The notes beneath the pieces were generated by a model, which worked only from the letters and a program-made list of their open reading frames with translations, did no database searches and was not told where the DNA came from. A DNA stretch of 64,000 nt, from contig JBAMJV010008120.1 of the NCBI GenBank assembly GCA_037951105.1, forward strand, positions 40,434-104,433, read 5' to 3'. Positions 45,801 through 64,000 of this stretch are shown here, one piece after another. Made by a program: the position numbers and the translations under genes. The stretch comes from Echinarachnius parma. Lineage: Eukaryota; Echinodermata; Echinoidea; Clypeasteroida; Echinarachniidae. Every line of letters begins with the position of its first letter. The first letter of the stretch is position 1.

Positions 45801-48800
45801 TCGTAATTATGATTTTTTTAGCACTCAAACCTGCATCCAGTAGATTTTTATCAGGGTTGGCACTTTCTTAGAACCAGGGCAGATCTCTGTGATAGCACTG
45901 GGCCTCGGGGGGGCAGTTAACACAGCGTGGGATTGTTGACAGTAGTGATACAACTGTCAGAAACTGATAAGAATGTGACCGAGTTGATTACCACGATGGT
46001 GGAAAACGAACTAAGGACACAATCACGTCATGAGTAATTTCGGACCAGTCCTGAACAGGTTAAAAAGTGAAGGAAACATGGAAGAGAGTAGTTTGACCCC
46101 ATAAAAAAAGGTGTGCCGTCAAACCTGTCTTAGTGGCCACCTGCTTATATAGGCCACCAAAAGTGATCCTCTGCAGAGGAAAATTGGTCATAGGAACCAG
46201 TGTATAGAGATCACCTGTCTACAGTGGCCACTTTTCTTGTTTCATAGGATCTCTTAACAGGATCTCACTACACAGAGGTTTGACTACACTTCACTTTCTT
46301 TAAAACTTATCGAATTAGAGTGAACATGTGAGTTTAAGTTTAAGAGATCCTTCTTGAAATTGATATACCCAATCCTTCCAAAGATAAAATTTACAATGAT
46401 AGCATGAAATATAGCAAAGAAAAATAGTCTTAGTTATAACAAAGAAGCAGTGAATCGTGAAAGTAACAATTGTTAATAAACTGAAAGACATATTTAACAT
46501 CTCATTTTTACAGCTTCAAAAATGACAACAGAGCATTCTCCAATACCACATACCATCTCCTATACATTCTTCTTGTAAAATAAGGATTAAAATAGTGGAT
46601 AACATAATTGACTGTACCATTATAGATCAAACATAGGCCAATATTAAAAGATACTTATGTTTTCTTCCTTTAGTTAAATGTACCATGTACCATGCTAAAC
46701 AGCTAGCTAGTATATACCCAGAACCCCCTATAACGATTGCTATCATATGCAGAACTCCACACTAATTTTTCTTGCAAGTTGGACCGGAAATATAATTTTC
46801 TCTAATAATTTGTAGGTCTGAAACAAAATGTTACTGCCACCGAATTTCGTTTCAAAATTGTACTTTCAAAATGTCACTTCAAATAAATTATAAATGAGGC
46901 TTGATAAACCCTAACCATAGTTATTATCTCTTTCTATTTTCATTTTGACAATCTATTTGCCCAATTAGGCCACTAAAATTTTACTTTCATCCAACTTTAC
47001 TGGCCCAACATCAATTTTACTAACCCTAGGCCATCGAGCAAATGCCCTGTCACAAAAATAAATGTTTCATTATTTTTGTTGATAACAATGACGATCAAAA
47101 TGTAGCCACCATAAATACTTGCTGATGATCCCTTGAGTTTTTTCCAGCACCTCTTTTACACAGATTTAAATTTTGGTTTAGTTTGCATATGATGAAGATT
47201 CTTCTACAATGAAACATCCATGCCTGTGCCCCAACTTTCAAAGTTATCCATTTACTTTGTAAAGTTCAACCAAATTCACTTGATGCTTTTGCACTTCGCT
47301 TGTACTTTGTTGTTTGGGTTATTATGGTAACAGAAGAATGGAATGGGTTTTTGATTTGTCAGATGAATGGAGATATCCATGATTAAGTTTGAAAGCGTCT
47401 ATGGCACTTTTGACCGTAGTTAGTAACCAAATTCTGATACTTCACACGAATGATCGGGATAAAATCAGACATTGATTTTCTGTTTATTGGTATATGATTG
47501 AAGTCTCAAATATTACTTTTGGGAAAAAATATAAAGTTAATGGATCACTTTAATAAAAAACATTTTCATGAAAAGTAAAACAGCATCCTATTTCTGTTTT
47601 GATTTGACTGAAAAATACCTCCAAAGTATGACTGACTGAAAGTAACTGCAAAATTTGCAAAACATAAGTTAAATACTATTTGTACTAACACAATATTAAT
47701 AAAACAATATAAATGAGTATAAATGCTTGATGGAATCTTTGATTAGAAACGGAAGTGTCCAACCCAAAATCATGTCTCCATTCTGAAGCATTTTTGCAGT
47801 AAATGGAAAAAATATACATATATATCACATCTGTCATTAGGTTACACACCAGTTAATCTTGTTTTTCCATATACAGAGGTATAATATATTTATAATTAAA
47901 ACAAAGATATTAACAGTCTTGGTCAAGGCTGTTGTTGTTTTTTCTTGAAACATATTTCAAAAATATTTACACAACATCAATCATTAAGAGAAAAAGAAAA
48001 TAAATGTACACTATTTAAAAAGAGAGAAATCAGATAACAAAATATAGACTTCGTCTAATAACAACACCAAAGAGATAAAAGGAGTTGCCATACAATATGA
48101 AAGTTGAGCTGTTTATTTAATCAGTGTGATTTTTGTTCGCAAACATTTATTTTGAATGAGAGTAATTACTATTTTAAACAAATCAAAAGAAACTTGTAGC
48201 TCAAATTGGAAGGGAGATAAATATAAAAAATATGAACAACATTAATTTGTTTTTGTTTCGTTCAAACTATATTAATTGTAGAAAACATACTTTCTAGTTT
48301 AGTAATAACACACCTCTCACCATATAAAACATAATGAAATAATATAATTGTATCATATGTTATACATGGTTAATGTGTTTAATCTTTGGATCAAACTGAA
48401 AGCTAAAAGACTATCATGATTGCACTAAATATCTACATTTAACACCAAACATATTATAATATACTATCAGAAAATTTTACTATGAAAATTAACACAAAAT
48501 GCTGTCTAGGATGTTTAAACCTAAGATTATAATTGTAAATGTAAATAACCATTGAATAAACTTTCACTAATGTCACTACATCGTATTTCTTTGTGATATC
48601 TGCAATGTTCAGTAATCATTATGGTAGACAAGCTTATAGAAAAGAAACAGAATAACAAATTTGATTTCAGCAGGCTTTCAACAAATACATTTTGCTATCA
48701 CATATTTATGTACAGATAATAAAGTTTGATCATACGTATCATATTCATCTTTTCAAAGCAGAACACAACATCATGCAAAATATGACTTCAAAAAGCAACT

Positions 48801-49950
48801 TGGAAGAAAAAAACGGTTAGCATGAAATTAAAAAATACAACTTTACATTTCATATCATAATCTCAAGATATACACTGATATACAAAGACTTCGGTCCAGA
48901 TTTTATACACCACATTATATAGATAAATCCTGATTAAACATGGACAAATAATCAATTCTTCCTACCCATTTATCACAAATTGGCAACGCTTAGCTGTTTT
49001 AATCATTGAAATTCATGCCACAAGCGATAGCTGGATAGATGGCTTTTGGTGTAGTTAAGTGAGCCATGTTCTATACAACGACGGATTCCTCTCATAGATA
49101 TTGGCCCGAGTTCTCATCAGTGGCACAAATCCAGTCCAGTTTTAACGACCTAAACTACCGTAACTGTTTAAACAATTTGCCAATGTACATTATAATGATC
49201 AAAATAACTTCGCGTTGCCAATTTTTGTTCAGCAGGTAGAAGAAAATAGCATCGTTTCATTTATTTTAGAAACAAATCAACAACACATCAATTTCTTTCG
49301 ATAACAAAAATATAGAAATATTTCATGACCAATTACAGTTATGCAGTACACACGGCCGGGTAGTTAGCACCAATTAACACCAATGTGAATGTTTAGGATT
49401 TATAAATATGCCAATTGATTTGAAAAGAAACCGACAACACAACACCAGTAGGCCAAGACATACTATGAGAGTTTACACAATCTTAGAAAAGCTTATTTGC
49501 GTGGAAAAAAGGGAATATTGATTAGTGATTTTATAATATCTGATTGGATTAGGTATTCTTGTGACATAAAACAAACATCACAAGCAAATCACTTTGATGA
49601 AATAACTACTGGAGAGATATGTAAGAGTGTAGATACAATTAACTTGCAAATAAAAATCATAACTACAAATTTACTGAGAAAGAAAGATGAGAGAATATGC
49701 TGCCTATAAATGTATACAAAAAACAAGTGTATGCATTCATAGTTATATATTCAGTTGTTTCTGATTGAATGAATTAAATTGAAGCTGACATGTTAAAGGT
49801 AGTTCAGATTCGTCAAATCAGATGCGCGGCGCCATCTTGCGTAGGCGTTGCGCACGGTGCGTAATGCACGTTAGCTCAGTGTTATGCAGTGCGCGCATAC
49901 TAGCCTAGTTCAAAATGGCGACCCGCTGTGTAGCATCCCCACGCTTGATG
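42826..49950. other. 7-kb AT-rich stretch, no gene seen
   Basis: Very AT-rich, without exon-like frames. Positions 43690-43860 hold an imperfect inverted repeat (GATACAATCGATTGTAAGTT with later CAATTGTATCTTACAAGATTG). Positions 46118-46285 are a copy of the AACCTGTCTTAGTGGCCACC repeat also seen at 1715-1845. Fragments related to a GGGCAAGTA repeat lie near 46960-47045. It may contain distal 3' UTR or regulatory DNA of either neighbour gene, but nothing in it proves that. Confidence 0.4.
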
Positions 49951-49958
49951 ACCTTTAA

Positions 49959-50709
49959 CCCTAACCAGGCCGGGGGGGGGTGGAATCCACCCCCCCCTCG
50001 ACTTTTCGCGCGATAATTCCACAACGCGCGCAGGTATTGCCGCGCGACTTCGTGAGTTTTTTATTGAAGTCTTGCGCAACTTTTGAGACCAAATTTGCGA
50101 CGACCGGGTATACGGTTTTAAAGTCACGTGACCTTTTGTAAGTGAGCGTCGGCCCGAAAATCGCCAAATTTTGTGATTTGTGTACAAATCCTATGGAAAT
50201 TGATTTTTTCCTATAATAGACAAAACCTTCATTATTTTTCATTCTAATCACTGCAGTCATTTAATTTTGGGCTACAAGTTGTTGAATAATGGTTAATAAT
50301 TTATTCCATCAAAAAAAAAAAAAAAAAAAAGTAAAAAAACAAAGAAATACATAAGAAATTAAAAAAACAAAGAAATACATAAGGAATTTTTTGGCTGTCG
50401 CAATTTTTAATGTTGAAAACCTGATAATTAGGTCATAAAGAATATTCATGCACAAAATTAGCATATTCTGAGCCATATTTAGTGATTTATTGACAAAAAG
50501 GGGATTTTTGCATAAATTTGCATAATTAATTCGAAATTGATTTTTTTTTTTTCAAAAAACTAACAATGCAATCTTGTAGATTATGTCGCAATCTATCTGT
50601 GTGCCAAATTTTGTGGCGGCCGCGCGTTCGGCGACCGAGATCTCAGGGGGGGGTGGAATCCACCCCCCCCCGGCTATAGCATAGCCAAAATAACCCGGCC
50701 TGGTTAGGG
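49959..50709. mobile_element. piggyBac-like MITE
   Basis: The 751-bp element starts CCCTAACCAGGCCGGG and ends CCCGGCCTGGTTAGGG, a perfect 16-bp inverted repeat. It sits between TTAA sites (49955-49958 and 50710-50713). A second inverted layer (GGGTGGAATCCACCCCCCCC) lies just inside both ends. CCC termini with TTAA duplication are the piggyBac signature. No transposase. Confidence 0.82.
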
Positions 50710-50713
50710 TTAA

Positions 50714-51642
50714 AGTTTAAAGGAGAATATACCGAGAATTCTATCCTGAAAATAACGCGTTTGCGATTAAATCAGATGAGAGAGAGGAATAAGCTCTCAG
50801 CAGCCTGTATGTGACATAACAATCAGCAATAGTATGAGAGAAATATCATTTATTTTTGTATTCATTTCCGATGTTGCCCAATTACACACTGAAAGCTCTT
50901 CTCAAACATTGCTCAAACGTTGCTTGTAAATGCAACTGAAAACATGAATTCACGGATGGACTTCCAGCAGTCTATTAAACCCAATCAAGACTACTTGTAT
51001 GTATATGATTTACAGAATTATGTGTCAAAATAAACTGTCCACATTACTGCAGTAATCTGCAGTAATCCCTATTGATGTGTACAAATCAATCAAAGCCTGG
51101 AACAATCTTGGACGGGTTTTAAAACAAAATATAACTCAACTTGTTTGCATTACTACAGTTCTAATAGCAGACAATATCTTCATTCGTTGAGATTTTAGTT
51201 CATTTTACACTTATTTATATCAACAAGAGTTGTATATATATCAATTTGGCATCTAATTTCCTCACATTTGAAGTATTGAATTATATGTAATACGTAACAT
51301 CTACCTCTTGCATATAAAATTTGGTGGTTGTAGTTCAAATTCACTCCAGAAATACCCAGTGAAATACATACATACATGTACTATACAATCATCAATATAA
51401 TAGTATCATCACAGCAAATTACAAAAATACGCTCTTGGATATTGTAGATTACATGATTTCATATCAATACTTGTACCTATCATTGGTAGGAAGATATTCT
51501 CAAACACAGCATACTTTATAGATTTGCTTTTACAGGAGTTTGGATATTTGCAAACTTGTAATCACCATTGTAGACAAGCTTTTAGAAAAAGGAAAAACAA
51601 GTTACATGTCATATCCTATTCATGTCATATCCTATTCTTTAA
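50714..51642. other. No gene seen
   Basis: AT-rich DNA between two MITEs. No exon, RNA gene or repeat structure is supported. Confidence 0.35.
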
Positions 51643-52207
51643 ACGGATAGTTCAGTTTTGGGTATAGAGGGAGCTGCATGAAATAATTTTTTTGTGAGGT
51701 AATGAAAAACTGAGTGTCAAATTTGAAAGAGCATACAATTTTAATGACAGAATAAACTTTGTTTGATCAAAATCGGTTCAGAAATGGCTGAAATATCCAT
51801 AAATATAACTTTACCATTTGTAATTATTGTGTGGCCCCACAATAATTCAATAATTTTGAACCAGCCATAAAAAAAAAAAATGCTTACACTTTTCAAAAAT
51901 TTACCAAAGATGTTTTTAAATAGTTGTTCTCTATTTAATCATTATTTTAATCAAAACATCACACGCTCAATTTTTAATTAAAAATGGTTGAAACCAATCA
52001 GTTTTAGAGAGCGCCCTCTTGCGTTTTAAGTTTTAACAGCTCTTTTGAATGATAACAGGCTTTTTACTTAGTCGTTGGTAATTTGTTATACCTTTTGAGC
52101 ATGGTGGAGTTATAACTATTAGTTTGTAATGTAATAGTGCTGGTTTTGGTTACTAAAATTCAGTTTTACCAAAACTGTACTCTCTTTACCAAAACTTATC
52201 TATCCCT
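51643..52207. mobile_element. TTAA-flanked MITE, family B copy 2
   Basis: The 565-bp element starts ACGGATAGTTCAGTTTTGGG and ends AACTTATCTATCCCT, between TTAA sites (51639-51642 and 52208-52211). The interior follows 7727-8265 closely. Confidence 0.75.
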
Positions 52208-52429
52208 TTAATCTATAGGCTGTACAGTATACTTGGGGGGAGGGGGGGGGGGGTGTCACTGGAAAGAACAACTTAAGCTTCTCTGCTGAGCGCGGTTGCA
52301 TGTTTTTTAAATTCTATGTAGTGATTAGTTGATTTAATCAAAGATTTGAAACTGCCTCATTTAAGACTTCAAGCATTATATCTTGTGTGTTTGTTTTAAT
52401 AGGCAGTGCATTTTTCATATTCTGATGAT

Positions 52430-53196
52430 TATAACTTTTGTCCCCATAGAAGTTTGTAATATTATAATTTCTTTCATAGCCAGCATCTATATCATGTGAT
52501 TGTTATAAGCAACAATTATATTCTGATAATTATAACTTTTGCCCCGTAGTAGTTGGTAACATTATAATTTCTTTCATAGCCAGCATCGTGTGATTGTTAT
52601 AAGCATTTTCAATTATGACATCCCATTGCACAATCTACCCATGGACAATTTGGGTCATAAACTCATGAATCCTTTATGGGTAGCATGATTGTAGCATTTT
52701 CAATTATAACATCCCATTTAAACAATTTCCTTTGAGGTTTGTTGTATTCTCATTTCTTTCATAGGCAGTCTTTCTACCACAAGATTGTTTCAAGCATTTT
52801 CAACAACAAAACTCCCAATTTCTCCAATTTCCTTTGATAGAAGTTGTTCATATTCTCTTTTCTTTCACAGACAGTCTTTCTACCACATGATTGTTATAAG
52901 CATGTTTAATCTTCCAATTTCACCATTTATATTTAATAGAAGTTTGCCATATTCTCTTGTCTTTCACAGGCTTTCTACCATGATTGTTATAAGCATTTTC
53001 AACAAAAAACTACCCATTTCCCCAGTTACATTTGATGAAGTTTGTCATATTCTCTTTTCCTTCGCAGACAGACTTCCTATAACATAATTGTTATATACAT
53101 ATCCAATTGTAACTTCCCATATTCCCTGACCAATCTTTATCACATGATTTATCACATGATTATTACGTTAATGATTTACCTTTGATAGAAGTTGGG
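52430..53196 (-). pseudogene. Array of relics of the PAG1-like last exon end
   Basis: Read on the plus strand, a block containing CATATTCTNTTTCTTTCAT, AGGCAGTCTTTCTACCA, TGATTGTTATAAGCATTTTC recurs about seven times (for example at about 52480, 52575, 52750, 52850, 52950, 53045). It matches 53190-53262, the stop codon and last codons of the PAG1-like gene. All copies are degenerate, with spacing of about 90-130 bp. Confidence 0.75.
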
Positions 53197-62241
<9,045 letters not shown>

Positions 62242-62699
62242 CTGTTGAAATATGGAAGAAAAGTATTTAAACAAAAATAACAATAAAAATAATCACAAAT
62301 TATTTGCAATGCTGATAATGATTTGATAATTAGTTATGTCAGTAACAGTGTATGTTTTAACTGAAAAGTTGGTTTATCATGAATGTCTTCAAATGATAAA
62401 GGTTATCAAAGCACTAAATGCAAAATTATACTTTCCTCCTTACACAGAATAAGCTCATCATTTCTTTACTGGCAATACCAATAAAACAATCATAATCCTG
62501 TTTATATTCTAAGTCAAACTACTAAACTGCCTACAATTTTGATTTGATAAGTTCAAGAACTATACATCTCTGTGTTCATAGATACAGTATGAGCATAACT
62601 TTGATATAATTTACATGTACACCCAATGTATTTTTGTCAGTTGTTGCATGCGAGTTAAAAACTCATACTCATGAATATTTGAACAAGTTCTTTAATTAA

Positions 62700-63030
62700 G
62701 GGGATAGTTGAGTTTTGGTCAAACTTAATTTTAGTACCCAAAACCTGCACCATTACGGTACAAACTAATAGTTATAACTCCACCATGCTCAAAGGGTATA
62801 CACAATTACAAAACGACTAAGTAAAAATCCTGTTATCATTCAAAAAGAGTTGTTACAACTCAAGAGGGCACTCTTTAAAATATCATTGGTTTCAGCCATT
62901 TTTCATACAAAATTGAGCATGTGCTGTTTTGTTAAAATAATGATTTTAAAAATAGAGATATCATCAACAAATATTTAAAAAACCTCTTTTGAAATTTTTT
63001 GAAAGAAGTATATTTATGCATTTTATGTAT
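62700..63030 (-). mobile_element. Truncated MITE, family B copy 3 (inverted)
   Basis: It begins GGGGATAGTTGAGTTTTGG after TTAA (62696-62699), then follows the reverse complement of 7727-8265 and 51643-52207 (ACCTGCACCATTACG, CTCCACCATGCTCAAAGGG, CCTGTTATCATTCAAAA). Similarity fades at about 63000-63030 without a second terminus. Confidence 0.65.
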
Positions 63031-64000
63031 TTTTTTAAAAAGTCACGATATATATCGTCTAGCCAAACGATATATAAATAAAATCTATTTAAAATCAAAT
63101 TTTACAACTATGAGAGCATTTGAAAGGGGAATGATTCTCATTTTACATGTTTTATTCAATGATCTTTCAAATGGAATTAAAACCAACCAATTTAGTGTCA
63201 AGGGGCATTTCGGGAAGTACCAATACTCAAGTGTACCTTTAAGTGTTAGTTTAAATATACAAATTGACAACCTTCAAATAATAATAACAAGAAAAGGGAC
63301 TTTGCAACATGAAGCAAAAAGGAAATTCTTACTTCCCTCCTAAGTACACCGAAACAAGATTCAAGTCATTTCCTTAAATGGTAATATATACCAATTGAGA
63401 AAACAATCATCATAATCATGTTTATAGAAGAATGCCTGTCATTTTGTATGTCAGAGTACAATAAAACAGGATTTGACAACTTGTATACAATTTACAATAT
63501 GCACACAACTTTGTTATAATTTGCACTGGTCAGTTGTTTAATTTGCACACCCAATGTACGAATTAAGCAGCATGGAAATAAATAGTGTATCCAGTGACAA
63601 AAATACATGGGCGCTCTGGGCGAATTCGCCCCCAACATGCCCAAAAGAGCCCTCGAAAATCATACGAGAGAGCCCCAAAAAATGTGCGTAGAGTTCAATA
63701 CAAATCAAATTTTGGAGTGTTATTTTCATGCATGCAAGCTTGAAAAGTAGGCCCCGAAAAATATGTTTTATATTTTTTCCCTGAGTGTATCTTTGTCTCT
63801 GGGGGATGTTACTTCTTATTAGATGCCAAAGAAAGCAAACATGTATTGCACATTAGTATTTTGTATAAATTGCGTAGTTGATCGTTTTTTGCCTGATATT
63901 GCATGAGATTGTTTTCTTGTAAATGTTAAGACATCCCTGGCATACATGTAAATCTGCATAATTTTTCTTGGGGAGGGGGGTGGGGGGGGGGGGGGGGGGG
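63031..64000. other. No gene seen; repeat fragment and terminal poly-G
   Basis: A 114-codon plus-strand frame here has no splice context or recognisable domain and is not called. Positions 63600-63690 contain GGGCGAATTCGCCC and AGCCC-rich text related to 822-930. The window ends in an uninterrupted G run (from about 63971), which may also be an assembly stop point. Confidence 0.4.

Noticed and set aside
49955-50715. TAACCCTAACC at both ends as telomere remnants
   Set aside because: It is the inverted terminus of a TTAA-flanked MITE and occurs once per end.
62999-63343. 114-codon plus-strand frame near the right end
   Set aside because: It starts inside a truncated MITE, has no domain, no splice borders and intergenic-like composition.

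Overview
This is eukaryotic, intron-rich, AT-rich DNA. Host genes are split into short GT-AG exons, and the long introns and intergenic spaces are filled with transposons. The gene content, together with a CR1/jockey-like LINE that carries a 2A-like motif, fits a non-vertebrate deuterostome such as an echinoderm, hemichordate or lancelet. That placement is an inference, because no ribosomal or mitochondrial marker is present.

Four host genes can be read. (1) Positions 540-3108 (+) hold the 3' part of an unidentified gene. Its last exon encodes about 18.8 copies of a 17-residue acidic repeat and ends in a PDZ-ligand-like tail. (2) Positions 6935-8542 (-) hold three exons of a platelet-activating-factor acetylhydrolase IB catalytic subunit (PAFAH1B2/3 type). 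(3) Positions 35528-39480 (+) hold six exons of TMEM192, a four-pass lysosomal membrane protein; a possible first coding exon lies at 25121-25156. (4) Positions 53197-62241 (-) hold eight exons of a very large PAG1/Cbp-like adaptor with 17 YxxV/I tyrosine motifs, including YEEI, proline-rich SH3-type stretches and a C-terminal PDZ ligand. Its membrane-anchoring N-terminus lies beyond the right edge.

Mobile DNA by region: 3960-4391 and 32435-32864 (TTAA-flanked MITE family A); 6808-6908, 7727-8265, 51643-52207 and 62700-63030 (TTAA-flanked family B); 10464-17936 (a complete, very young LTR element with no gag-pol reading frame); 21670-22061 and 22331-22951 (two elements built of ACGTT-core repeats); 23182-23780 and 42557-42817 (hAT-like, 8-bp target duplications); 24567-24994 and 61089-61565 (one fold-back family); 26523-29890 (LINE with an intact 1,079-codon frame); 31317-35189 (a 3.9-kb element with recurring 14-bp motifs at both ends and two other elements nested inside); 39740-39951 (Harbinger-like MITE); 49959-50709 (piggyBac-like MITE); 60648-60955 (tRNA-derived SINE).

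The most unusual feature is shared by all four host genes. Functional exons are accompanied by decayed, tandem, partial copies of themselves in the neighbouring intron or 3' flank. This is seen at roughly nine exons, with one to about seven relics each. At least one set, at 59188-59440, still looks like usable phase-symmetric micro-exons. No prokaryotic features, CRISPR arrays or stand-alone tRNA/rRNA genes were seen.
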